Below are positions 1 to 6,010 of a DNA stretch of 6,273 bases, one piece after another. A model generated the notes under the pieces. It was not told the origin of the DNA. It did not search any database and saw only the letters and a list, made by a program, of their open reading frames with translations. Made by a program: the position numbers and the translations under genes. This DNA is from CAYZYO01 sp964482585. GTDB lineage: Bacteria; Bacillota; Syntrophomonadia; Syntrophomonadales; Syntrophomonadaceae. The stretch covers positions 1 to 6,273 of the forward strand of contig CAYZYO010000117.1 in the NCBI GenBank assembly GCA_964482585.1, in the 5' to 3' direction. How positions within the stretch are numbered: the first letter of the stretch is position 1; each line of letters opens with the position of its first letter.

Positions 1-453
1 AATGGAAATCGCAGATATACCCGGAGCAGTCTTTATTATCTGCAGTGCTGCTTTTAATACATTGCCGGTAGTATTCTCAGCACCGGCTACTTCGCCGTCA
101 GCCTTATCCATTTTTACCATCATGGAAGCAAAATACAGGGGATCTAACATTGCAGCCTTAGCTTTATCCAGATCAACCCCTTTGGCTTTACGCATTTCGT
201 AAAAAGCCTGTACAAAATCGTCAAAATACGGACTTTTTACCGGATTAATAATCTCCACTCCCGAGATATCCGTATCAATTTTAGCTGCTATTCCCCTGAT
301 CTCGCTTTCATCACCCAGAAGAATAGGATGGGCTATTTTATTTTCAGCTACCCTTTTAACAGCTTGAATTGTTCTTACTTCCGTTCCTTCAGGAAGCACA
401 ATTATCTTGTTCCTTTTTGCGGCTTTCTCTCTGATTCGTGCAAACAAATCCAT
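1..453 (-). CDS. pta: Phosphate acetyltransferase, N-terminal part (cut by window edge)
   Basis: This is the first 151 codons of a phosphotransacetylase, the cytoplasmic enzyme that interconverts acetyl-CoA and acetyl phosphate and works with acetate kinase to make ATP. The protein begins MDLFARIREKAAKRNKIIVL and continues with family hallmarks: LPEGTEVRT (about residues 20-28), ILLGDESEI, DPLYFASMMVK, then ADGEVAGAENTTGNVLKAAL and QIIKTAPG near the window edge. It resembles clostridial Pta in these segments. The family is about 330 residues long, so roughly the last half lies outside. The ATG at 451-453 has a good Shine-Dalgarno, GGGAGG (complement of 461-466), 7 bases upstream. It follows dapA on the same strand but is separated from it by a terminator and a 500-base gap, so it is probably its own transcription unit. 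Phosphate butyryltransferase (Ptb) is a less likely alternative. Identification is by sequence recognition, not by a search. Confidence 0.93.
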   Translation of the reverse strand, partial: MDLFARIREKAAKRNKIIVLPEGTEVRTIQAVKRVAENKIAHPILLGDESEIRGIAAKIDTDISGVEIINPVKSPYFDDFVQAFYEMRKAKGVDLDKAKAAMLDPLYFASMMVKMDKADGEVAGAENTTGNVLKAALQIIKTAPGISAISI

Positions 454-487
454 TTTTTTGCCTCCCAACTTAAAGTGTTTAAATCTA

Positions 488-499
488 AGTAAGCTTACT
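488..499. promoter_or_regulatory. Perfect 12-bp palindrome in the pta leader
   Basis: AGTAAGCTTACT is a perfect dyad centred about 40 bases upstream of the pta start codon. Its half-sites partly resemble the neighbouring TAAGCGTTTACT on the plus strand. It could be an operator for a dimeric regulator or a short mRNA hairpin. No specific regulator can be assigned, and a 12-bp palindrome in AT-rich DNA may be chance. Confidence 0.3.
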
Positions 500-501
500 G
501 C

Positions 502-516
502 ATTAAGCGTTTACTT
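502..516 (-). promoter_or_regulatory. cre-like (CcpA-type) site upstream of pta
   Basis: On the minus strand this reads AAGTAAACGCTTAAT. Compared with the catabolite-responsive element consensus WTGNAANCGNWNNCW it has two mismatches, and its core GTAAACGCTTA is intact and near-palindromic. In Bacillus subtilis, CcpA is known to activate pta through a cre upstream of its promoter, which makes the position suggestive. Whether this organism has CcpA is not visible here, so the assignment is tentative. Confidence 0.3.
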
Positions 517-565
517 TCTAATTAAATAATTCCACACTTAAAACCGGATTCACTATGCTCTTTTT

Positions 566-619
566 ATTTGTCGAAAAATAATAACACTTGTCGATTAATA
601 TCTTACTTTTTCGACAAAT
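566..619 (-). promoter_or_regulatory. Array of three Spo0A-box-like sites upstream of pta
   Basis: The 13-mer ATTTGTCGAAAAA occurs on the plus strand at 566-578 and identically on the minus strand at 607-619, forming a perfect 13-bp inverted repeat with a 28-base spacer. Each arm contains TTTGTCGAAAAA, which matches the known Bacillus Spo0A binding consensus (core TGTCGAA). A third core, TGTCGAT, with one mismatch, lies in the spacer at 589-595. The three cores start at 569, 589 and 610, so they are spaced 20-21 bp, about two helical turns. The array sits 113-166 bases upstream of the pta start. Spo0A is the master regulator of sporulation entry and also regulates acid and solvent genes in clostridia. 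A simple hairpin role is possible but less attractive because of the phasing and the consensus match. Confidence 0.6.
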
Positions 620-830
620 AGTTGAAAAATCCTTCAAAACTGCAAATTAATTTCTTTTCGCCATTCAAGATTATCCTTGGATTATAATAATTGTCGGCCC
701 AGCGGGGTGAAAAATAGAAGAGGCTTGAGAAAAGTATAAGAATGAATATTTAACCAAAAAACCCAAAAGATTAAAAAGTTAAAGTTTTATTTTAAATAGC
801 CTAATTGCTTAAATTTTTTTAAAGCATTAT

Positions 831-884
831 AAAAGTCCCCTTGTTTATTTATCCCATTCGTTCTATATACTCAAGGGGACTTTT
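831..884 (-). terminator. Hairpin terminator downstream of dapA
   Basis: AAAAGTCCCCTTG (831-843) and CAAGGGGACTTTT (872-884) form a perfect 13-bp inverted repeat with a 28-base AT-rich loop. On the minus strand the 3' arm ends in GGGGACTTTT, so four of the terminal U residues are part of the stem. The structure is symmetric and could act in both directions. It lies 70 bases past the dapA stop codon and separates the dap operon from pta. The long loop is unusual for an intrinsic terminator. Confidence 0.65.
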
Positions 885-953
885 CTAATTTCCTGGTATA
901 TTCCAGTATTTGTTTAACATTATGGATCAGTGTTAGATCACCTTTTTAACAAC

Positions 954-1835
954 CTATTTTAATAAATTATTATTAATCAATAATTCCTTTATAAAAGCCT
1001 TTTCACTTTCATTAGCAGAACATAGTGGGGGCCTGAAGTTTCCTACTTCCATACCCAGAAAATTTAAAGCCTCTTTAAGGGGAACCGGGTTAGTTGTAAC
1101 AAACAAGCCCCTGAAAATAGGGAAAAGCTTAAGGTGCAGATCTAATGCAGTTTTTGCATCACCGGCAGCAAAAGCCTCAATCATATTTTTGATTTCTGTT
1201 CCAATAATATGGGAAGCTATACTTATGACTCCCCTGGCACCTAAAGCCATCATCGGAAGAGTCATGGAATCGTCACCAGAATAAATCATTATCTTATCAG
1301 CTATTAAATTTTTCAATTCGGATACCTGGTCCATATTACCGCTGGCCTCTTTTATGGCTACAATATTATCAATTTCAGCTAAACGGGCAACAGTTGCCGG
1401 CAGTAGATTGGCACTAGTACGACCGGGAACATTATAAAGCATTACTGGAATTGTAACACTCTCAGCAATCTGTTTAAAGTGCTGATATAGTCCCTCCTGG
1501 CTGGGTTTGTTATAGTATGGAGTTACCAGCATTATACCATCTGCACCAAGCTTCTCTGCACCACCGCTTAATTCTATTGACTGTCTAGTATCATTGGAAC
1601 CAGTCCCAGCCCAGACGGGTATCCGCTTGTCTACCTGATCTTTTACGGCAGAAAACAATAGTAGTTTTTCACCAGGAGTTAAAACCGGTGACTCACCTGT
1701 AGTTCCAGACACAACAATCCCTTCAGTACCATTATTGCAAAGATGTTCCGCTATTTGTGCCGCTTTATCGAAGTTCACTTCCAGGTTGTCGTAATACGGA
1801 GTTATCATTGCTGTCATTAATCTTGGGGCCGACAT
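954..1835 (-). CDS. dapA: 4-hydroxy-tetrahydrodipicolinate synthase (DapA)
   Basis: DapA condenses pyruvate with aspartate semialdehyde to give 4-hydroxy-tetrahydrodipicolinate, the branch point feeding both lysine/diaminopimelate and spore dipicolinate. The 293-residue length is normal for this cytoplasmic (beta/alpha)8-barrel family. Visible active-site elements are GTTGESP (44-50), VTPYYNKPSQEG with the proton-relay tyrosine at about 108, YNVPGRT (134-140) with its tyrosine and the substrate-binding arginine 139, and the Schiff-base lysine 162 in AIKEASG. The GDD motif at 187-189 and the NPVPLKEAL segment (249-257) are also typical. The ATG is supported by AAGGTGG starting directly after the dapG stop codon, so translation is probably coupled. 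The gap to dapG is 14 bases. It is the last gene of the operon, followed by a hairpin terminator. N-acetylneuraminate lyase and other DapA-fold enzymes are unlikely, given the neighbours. Confidence 0.97.
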   Translation of the reverse strand: MSAPRLMTAMITPYYDNLEVNFDKAAQIAEHLCNNGTEGIVVSGTTGESPVLTPGEKLLLFSAVKDQVDKRIPVWAGTGSNDTRQSIELSGGAEKLGADGIMLVTPYYNKPSQEGLYQHFKQIAESVTIPVMLYNVPGRTSANLLPATVARLAEIDNIVAIKEASGNMDQVSELKNLIADKIMIYSGDDSMTLPMMALGARGVISIASHIIGTEIKNMIEAFAAGDAKTALDLHLKLFPIFRGLFVTTNPVPLKEALNFLGMEVGNFRPPLCSANESEKAFIKELLINNNLLK

Positions 1836-1849
1836 TAAACCACCACCTT

Positions 1850-3079
1850 TTAAGTATTACCTAATTCAAATTTATCATGAAGAGCTTTTACCGCCAGCTC
1901 GAGGTGTTCTTTATTAACCAGGCACCATATATTAGTATAAGAATCACCAGACTGCAGAATTGGTATTTCATTTTCACTCAAAGCTTCAACAACCCTGGCC
2001 ATAACACCCGGCACCCCTGTTATTGCTGCTCCTACAACTGCTACTTTAGCACATTTTCTGTCTACTTCAGGATGAATATCAATATTTTCTAAAATAGCAA
2101 TAGTTCTATCCGCAGAATCTGCTGCAACCGTAAACACTATAATTTCCGGCTGAACATTTATAAAATCGACACTTATATTAGCCAGCGCCAGCGATTTAAA
2201 AACCTTAAGCTCACTGCCTTTTTTATCCCTGGAACCGCTGTTACTGATTTTTATTTGAGCAACATTTGATCTATGGGCAATCCCAGTAATCAAGTTATCC
2301 CCCAGGATTTTAACTGAACTGCCTATTTCCTGCTTTTGATTAGTAACCAGGGTTCCGGTTGAACTGCTAAAAGTAGACCTTACTCTGAGTGGTATCCCAT
2401 TTTGCATGGCTATTTCGATAGCTCTAGGGTGTACAACCTTGGCACCTTCTCGAGAAAGCTGGCATATCTCATTATAGGTTATAGCACTTAAGAGCCGGGC
2501 ATTTTTTACAATACGGGGATCAGCAGTCATAACTCCTTCAACATCAGTAAAAATATCTACAATCTCCGCATTTAGGGCTACCCCCAGGGCACTCGCGGTA
2601 GTATCACTTCCCCCTCTTCCCAGGGTAGTCAACTCACCTTCCTCACTTATACCTTGAAACCCGGCAACAACCGGTACAATATTGTTCTCCAGGCATTTAA
2701 TAATATTCTTGGGGTTTATATACAATATGTGGGCATTCCCATAATTACCATCGGTAATTATTCCTGCCTGTTCTCCACTTAAGAATCTTGATTCTATTCC
2801 CATAGCTGATAATTGACTAACCAGTAAAACTCCGGAAATCAATTCTCCACATGACATAATGAAGTCAAGCTCTCTTGGAGATGGATCAGGGTTAGATTCT
2901 TTTATCAATCTGATAAACGTATCTGTAGCATAAGGATCGTTATCCCTGCCAATAGCCGATACTACGACAACTACACCTTTATTTTCAGCTTTGGTAGCTT
3001 GAATAATTCCACAAACCCGGGATCTAAAATCAGCAGTGGCCAGAGAAGTTCCTCCGAACTTCTGCACAGCGATTTTCAA
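1850..3079 (-). CDS. dapG: Aspartokinase, DapG type (diaminopimelate-operon isozyme)
   Basis: Aspartokinase phosphorylates L-aspartate with ATP, the first committed step to diaminopimelate, lysine, threonine and methionine. The kinase domain covers about residues 1-240: KFGGTS (7-12), SAIGRDNDPYATD (41-53), SCGELIS (76-82), GRGGSDTTA (154-162) and FTDVEGVMTADPR (177-189). Two ACT regulatory domains follow at about 263-335 and 343-405, the second containing VGAAITGVPGVMARVVEALS and ILQSGDSYTNI. The 409-residue length fits monofunctional aspartokinases. The sequence closely recalls B. subtilis DapG, the isozyme encoded next to asd and dapA and inhibited by diaminopimelate; inhibition here is inferred from that similarity. 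The start is TTG at 3077-3079, giving MKIAVQKFGG as in family members, with AAGGGG 7 bases upstream. The gene lies 14 bases after asd. Confidence 0.95.
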   Translation of the reverse strand: MKIAVQKFGGTSLATADFRSRVCGIIQATKAENKGVVVVVSAIGRDNDPYATDTFIRLIKESNPDPSPRELDFIMSCGELISGVLLVSQLSAMGIESRFLSGEQAGIITDGNYGNAHILYINPKNIIKCLENNIVPVVAGFQGISEEGELTTLGRGGSDTTASALGVALNAEIVDIFTDVEGVMTADPRIVKNARLLSAITYNEICQLSREGAKVVHPRAIEIAMQNGIPLRVRSTFSSSTGTLVTNQKQEIGSSVKILGDNLITGIAHRSNVAQIKISNSGSRDKKGSELKVFKSLALANISVDFINVQPEIIVFTVAADSADRTIAILENIDIHPEVDRKCAKVAVVGAAITGVPGVMARVVEALSENEIPILQSGDSYTNIWCLVNKEHLELAVKALHDKFELGNT

Positions 3080-3086
3080 TAATATA

Positions 3087-3092
3087 CCCCTT
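3087..3092 (-). promoter_or_regulatory. Ribosome binding site setting the TTG start of dapG
   Basis: AAGGGG on the minus strand, 7 bases before the TTG at 3079, begins within 2 bases of the asd stop codon (TAG, 3094-3096). It supports TTG as the true start, since the downstream residues align with the aspartokinase N-terminus without any extension. Confidence 0.75.
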
Positions 3093-3093
3093 C

Positions 3094-4110
3094 CTAATAA
3101 AGGTTCTTGTCAACTACTATCTCAGCTATTTGAATTGCATTAGTAGCTGCACCCTTTCTGATCTGGTCAGCAGCTACCCAGAATACAATCCCATTGTCAG
3201 TAGAAATATCTTTTCTAATCCTTCCGACATAAACTTCATCCTTATTAGAAGTATAAAGCGGCATAGGATAGATGTTTTGGGAAGGATCGTCCTGGACTAC
3301 TATTCCCGGTGACTCAGATAAGATGCGCCTCGCGGTTTCTACTGATATTGGTTTTTCTGTCTCCAAACTAATAGCTTCTGCATGGCTTCTATATACCGGT
3401 ACTCTAACCGCGGTTGCAGCAATCTTAAGATCAGGTGCATGCATTATTTTACGTCCTTCCCACACCAGCTTCATTTCTTCCCTGGTGTAATCGTCTTCTA
3501 CAAAATCATCTATATGGGGAATAACATTAAAACCAATAGGATACTTAAAAACCTCTAGTTTGGGAGGCTTATTGTTTATATGAGCATCAATATGCTGGTC
3601 AAGTTCAGCAAAACCAGCTATTCCGGCTCCTGATACAGCTTGATATGTGGAAACTATTGCTCTTTTTATGTTAGCATATTTATGAATAGGATTAATTGCC
3701 ACCGCCATAATTATAGTTGAACAATTTGGATTAGAAATTATTCCTTTGTGCAGTTGAATATCTTCAGCATTAACCTCGGGGACTATCAGAGGAACATTAT
3801 CGTCCAGGCGAAAAGCATAACTATTATCAATAACCACACAATCATTAGCCACCGCCATGGGAGCAAGTTTTTTACTCACATCAGTCCCAACTGCAAACAA
3901 TGCTATATCAGCATTTTTAAAAGCCTCATCACTGACTGCTTTTACAGTAAAAGTTTCTTCTTTAAATTTTATTTTATTTCCTTCTTCACGTGGATCTGCC
4001 AGGCAGATAAGATCTTTTATCTTAAAATCTCGTTCAGCCAGGATCTTTAGCATTTCCTGCCCAACAGCTCCGGTTGCTCCAACTACTGCTAATCTTATAC
4101 CATCTTTCAC
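3094..4110 (-). CDS. asd: Aspartate-semialdehyde dehydrogenase
   Basis: Asd reduces aspartyl phosphate to aspartate semialdehyde with NADPH, linking DapG to DapA; the product also feeds threonine and methionine synthesis. From the GTG at 4108-4110 the protein is 338 residues, close to the Gram-positive family length. It opens MKDGIRLAVVGATGAVGQEM, with the NADP-binding GATGAVG at 11-17. The catalytic cysteine is C130 in SNPNCST, and the active-site histidine is H243 in YRSHAEA. STYQAVSGAG (154-163), DDPSQNIYPMP (274-284) and VGRIRKD (295-301) are family signatures. An in-frame ATG exists 24 bases upstream (4132-4134), but it lies upstream of the perfect AGGAGG, which would then become coding. 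The GTG, 7 bases after AGGAGG, is therefore the better start. asd follows dpaB by 59 bases, and that gap contains a promoter-like sequence. Confidence 0.96.
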   Translation of the reverse strand: MKDGIRLAVVGATGAVGQEMLKILAERDFKIKDLICLADPREEGNKIKFKEETFTVKAVSDEAFKNADIALFAVGTDVSKKLAPMAVANDCVVIDNSYAFRLDDNVPLIVPEVNAEDIQLHKGIISNPNCSTIIMAVAINPIHKYANIKRAIVSTYQAVSGAGIAGFAELDQHIDAHINNKPPKLEVFKYPIGFNVIPHIDDFVEDDYTREEMKLVWEGRKIMHAPDLKIAATAVRVPVYRSHAEAISLETEKPISVETARRILSESPGIVVQDDPSQNIYPMPLYTSNKDEVYVGRIRKDISTDNGIVFWVAADQIRKGAATNAIQIAEIVVDKNLY

Positions 4111-4117
4111 AATAAAA

Positions 4118-4123
4118 CCTCCT
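4118..4123 (-). promoter_or_regulatory. Perfect Shine-Dalgarno deciding the asd GTG start
   Basis: AGGAGG on the minus strand is 7 bases from GTG at 4108-4110. An upstream in-frame ATG at 4132-4134 would place this site inside the coding region (codons 4-6) and has no good ribosome binding site of its own, so the longer 346-residue reading is probably wrong. Confidence 0.88.
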
Positions 4124-4143
4124 GCAAATAACATCTAATGAGT

Positions 4144-4173
4144 ATTTTAGCATATTCACTTCTTTGTGCTCAA
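4144..4173 (-). promoter_or_regulatory. Likely sigma-A promoter for asd-dapG-dapA
   Basis: On the minus strand TTGAGC (4168-4173) is followed, after 18 bases, by TAAAAT (4144-4149), preceded by an extended -10 element TGC (4150-4152). The -10 matches TATAAT at five of six positions and the -35 matches TTGACA at four of six. Transcription would start near 4137, giving a leader of under 30 bases that holds the asd Shine-Dalgarno. The -35 overlaps the dpaB stop codon. It would allow aspartate-pathway expression in growing cells independently of the dpaA promoter. Confidence 0.55.
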
Positions 4174-4784
4174 GAAATTGCCTCACTTCCTAATAATATT
4201 GGTTGAATCTGGTTCCCCTGCAAAGCACGGGCAATTGTATCCGGTATTTTATCCAAATCTGCAACAACTGAGGTGGCTTTTTCCACTGGATTATCCTGTC
4301 TAAATGGCACAAAATATATATTTTTCATATTCAACAGCATACCAATATTTTTAGCGTTGATACTAAGTGCATCATTAGTAGAAATAGCAATTACTACCGG
4401 TCGTTGATTTCTTAACTGTGCTTTTACCGCCATCAACGCAGGCGTATCTACAATGCCATTTGCCAGTTTAGCTATGGTATTTCCTGTAGCTGGAACTACA
4501 ATTACTATATCCAGGTGTTTTCCGGGCCCAATAGGTTCAGCACCAACAATAGTATTTATTATTTCTTTATCCGTTATTTTGCTTATCTGTTCCTTTAAAT
4601 CCTTAACTTTATAAAACCGGTTATCAACCTGGTCTACGGTATATGAAAATACCGGGGATATTTCGGCACCCTCGTTTTTTAAATTTTCCAGCTGGGGAAT
4701 GACATTTTCTATTGTACAATGAGAACCGGTTAAAACAACACCTATTTTAACACCCTGAAATCGGCCTATTTTAACCTTATTCAT
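4170..4784 (-). CDS. dpaB: Dipicolinate synthase subunit B (SpoVFB)
   Basis: DpaB is the flavoprotein-like subunit that, with DpaA, oxidises the DapA product to dipicolinic acid in the mother cell; the acid is then moved into the forespore. The 204-residue length matches SpoVFB. Characteristic segments are GVVLTGSHCTIENVIPQLE (15-33), a phosphopantothenoylcysteine decarboxylase-like flavin fold start, followed by AEPIGPG (82-88), the flavin-type motif VPATGNTIAKLANGIVDTPA (97-116), RPVVIAISTNDAL (128-140), MKNIYFVPFRQDNP (153-166) and a C-terminal QPILL. Its ATG overlaps the dpaA stop in ATGA (4781-4784), and its ribosome binding site GGAGGTGG lies inside the end of dpaA, so the two subunits are very likely translationally coupled. 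A generic flavoprotein decarboxylase is ruled out by the dpaA neighbour. Confidence 0.96.
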   Translation of the reverse strand: MNKVKIGRFQGVKIGVVLTGSHCTIENVIPQLENLKNEGAEISPVFSYTVDQVDNRFYKVKDLKEQISKITDKEIINTIVGAEPIGPGKHLDIVIVVPATGNTIAKLANGIVDTPALMAVKAQLRNQRPVVIAISTNDALSINAKNIGMLLNMKNIYFVPFRQDNPVEKATSVVADLDKIPDTIARALQGNQIQPILLGSEAIS

Positions 4785-5719
4785 TTTTCTCCACCTCCCA
4801 CCTGCCCGAAAAGTAAATCTTTATTCATTTTCGTAAGCTCGTTAATAATCAACTGGGGGACGACATCTGCAAGAATCTTACCTGCTGAAACCGGAGCAAC
4901 TCTTCCGGGGAGTCCAGGAGCCAGGATTGCTTTTATCCCAAATTTATTAGCTTCTTCAAAATCTGTTCCCCCAGGTTGAGTCGCAAGATCTATTATAATA
5001 ATCTCAGGATTAGCGTATTTTAGAATATTCTTGTCAATAATCAGGTGAGGAACGGTATTAAAGGCTATGTCACTCTTGCTTATCACATCACGTAAATTTT
5101 CAAATCCAGCGCTTCTGCAGCCCATTTCATAAGCCCTTGCTATCTGTCCCCTATTTCTGGCAACAACAGTTACATTAGATCCTAGTGCTTTTAGTGTTCT
5201 GCCCAGGGTTATTCCAATACGGCCGAAACCTATAATACAGGTTTCACTTCCATGAATAGTAATCTGGGTTTCTTCCATAGCTATTTGAATTGCTCCTTCT
5301 ACTGTAGAAATTGAGTTTAAGATTGCAATTTCATCCATTTCTACAATTTCCAGCAGGGTAAAACCGTATTTATCTGCCCAATCCTTCAGGTACTGCCGAG
5401 CTGATCCTATAATAAAAAGCGCTTTTGGGGCCATATTTCTCACTGCATTTTCGGTTAGTTTTAGTTCATCAGATAAATAAACAGCTCTGATCACCTTTTC
5501 AGAATTCGTACCTGGCAAAGGCAGTATCACTACCTCGGCTCCTTTACAAGCTTCTACAACCGTATTAGCTGCAAAAGCCCCATGAACTAACATTTCTTTG
5601 GGAAAACCAGCAACAACTACCGTTGCACCCATTTTCACAAGTTGGGAAGCTAAAATTAATTCTCTATCATCTCCTCCAAGTACTGCTATTTTTATCCCGG
5701 ATAGGACCGAACTCACCAC
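4781..5719 (-). CDS. dpaA: Dipicolinate synthase subunit A (SpoVFA)
   Basis: DpaA is the NAD(P)-dependent dehydrogenase-like subunit of dipicolinate synthase, making the spore-core chelator dipicolinic acid. The 312-residue length is close to SpoVFA (about 300). The N-terminal domain begins GIKIAVLGGDDRELILASQL (8-27). NSISTVEGAIQIAM (135-148) and TIHGSE (154-159) lead into a second Rossmann fold with GFGRIG (164-169) and RTLKALGSNVTVVAR (174-188). The signatures DLATQPGGTDF (244-254) and LAPGLPGRVAPVSAGKILADV (266-286) are typical. The start is GTG at 5717-5719 or the adjacent GTG at 5714-5716; AAGGGG in the complement of 5725-5730 stands 5 or 8 bases away, so both are possible. It overlaps dpaB by 4 bases. 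Synthesis is expected only during sporulation, as in Bacillus, where the mother-cell sigma factor K reads it. Confidence 0.96.
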   Translation of the reverse strand: MVSSVLSGIKIAVLGGDDRELILASQLVKMGATVVVAGFPKEMLVHGAFAANTVVEACKGAEVVILPLPGTNSEKVIRAVYLSDELKLTENAVRNMAPKALFIIGSARQYLKDWADKYGFTLLEIVEMDEIAILNSISTVEGAIQIAMEETQITIHGSETCIIGFGRIGITLGRTLKALGSNVTVVARNRGQIARAYEMGCRSAGFENLRDVISKSDIAFNTVPHLIIDKNILKYANPEIIIIDLATQPGGTDFEEANKFGIKAILAPGLPGRVAPVSAGKILADVVPQLIINELTKMNKDLLFGQVGGGEK

Positions 5720-5722
5720 AAG

Positions 5723-5730
5723 CCCCCCTT
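5723..5730 (-). promoter_or_regulatory. Ribosome binding site of dpaA
   Basis: AAGGGGGG on the minus strand directly precedes CTT and two successive GTG codons. Spacing from AAGGGG is 5 bases to the first GTG and 8 to the second, so the second GTG (5714-5716) may be the one used; the difference is a single residue. Confidence 0.7.
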
Positions 5731-5764
5731 ATGTTATATATATCTTTATGGCAATAGTTAATAG

Positions 5765-5794
5765 CATTATATGTAAACCTGCTATAAATGGTGC
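5765..5794 (-). promoter_or_regulatory. Probable dpaA promoter, sigma-K-like
   Basis: On the minus strand GCACC (5790-5794) is followed after 16 bases by CATATAATG (5765-5773). The sigma-K consensus is an AC-containing -35 and CATANNNTA at -10; here the -10 matches except for the last position. The same DNA contains a perfect TATAAT (5766-5771), but with no acceptable -35, so vegetative sigma-A use is less likely though not excluded. The leader to the dpaA start would be about 40 bases. In B. subtilis spoVFA is known to be sigma-K dependent. Confidence 0.45.
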
Positions 5795-5849
5795 TTATCC
5801 ATACCCATACTTTGACTACTACGGTCTTTTTGACCAAGCAAATAGATAT

Positions 5850-5913
5850 GTTGGTCAGTTGGAAAGTTGGAAAGTTGGAAAGTTGGTCAGTTGGAAAGTT
5901 GGAAAGTTGGAAA
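5850..5913. repeat. Two-level tandem repeat: two 32-bp units built of octamers
   Basis: The plus strand reads GTTGGTCA followed by three GTTGGAAA, and this 32-bp block is repeated once with no mismatch (5850-5881 and 5882-5913). The eight octamers are thus in perfect register. G-rich and A-rich sequence continues for about 20 bases past the array. It lies about 130-195 bases upstream of dpaA and about 55 upstream of its probable promoter. Similar octamer arrays are, from memory, found between genes in several unrelated bacterial genomes, usually annotated as spurious repetitive proteins; this was not checked. Confidence 0.95.
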
Positions 5914-5971
5914 GGGGAAAGTGTTAGGGGAAGATTCATTTTTCCTTTAATAGCGTTATTGTCTGTTGGCC

Positions 5972-5987
5972 GGAGACTAAAGTCTCC
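5972..5987. repeat. Short perfect palindrome GGAGACT-AA-AGTCTCC
   Basis: Two 7-bp arms (5972-5978 and 5981-5987) separated by AA form a perfect inverted repeat. On the minus strand it is not followed by a U-run, so it is a poor terminator. It could be a protein-binding dyad or the hairpin of a dispersed extragenic repeat. It stands between the dapB terminator and the octamer array. Confidence 0.55.
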
Positions 5988-6010
5988 TCATGTTAAACCA
6001 CTGATACACA

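Larger units (their letters stand above)
454..953 (-). other. Intergenic region between dapA and pta
   Basis: This 500-base gap has no convincing gene on either strand. Reading in the direction of transcription, it holds the dapA 3' region (about 885-953), a hairpin terminator (831-884), an AT-rich stretch without recognisable sites (about 620-830, with one small GC-rich island CCCGCTGGGC near 697-706 on the minus strand), the Spo0A-box-like array (566-619), and the pta leader with a cre-like site and a 12-bp palindrome. I found no convincing sigma-A -35/-10 pair for pta. A perfect TATAAT occurs on the minus strand near 683-688 but lacks a matching -35. Confidence 0.7.

Noticed and set aside
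2..202. Plus-strand open frame of 66 codons
   Set aside because: It lies antisense inside pta, whose protein sequence is clearly recognisable.
660..690. Possible sigma-H promoter for pta (AAGGATAA with a GAAAT element downstream, minus strand)
   Set aside because: The spacer is 13 bases and the -10 has mismatches, so the fit is too weak in such AT-rich DNA.
2291..2407. Possible internal start in dapG giving a separate small regulatory subunit, as known for B. subtilis LysC
   Set aside because: The in-frame ATG at 2405-2407 has no Shine-Dalgarno, and a TTG at 2291-2293 has only a weak GGGGGA nearby. Not enough to support an internal product.
3748..4138. Two overlapping plus-strand frames of about 100 codons
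   Set aside because: Both are antisense to asd, have no ribosome binding site or recognisable domain, and are shadows of it.
5850..5913. CRISPR array
   Set aside because: The repeats are directly adjacent with no unique spacers and units are only 8 or 32 bp.
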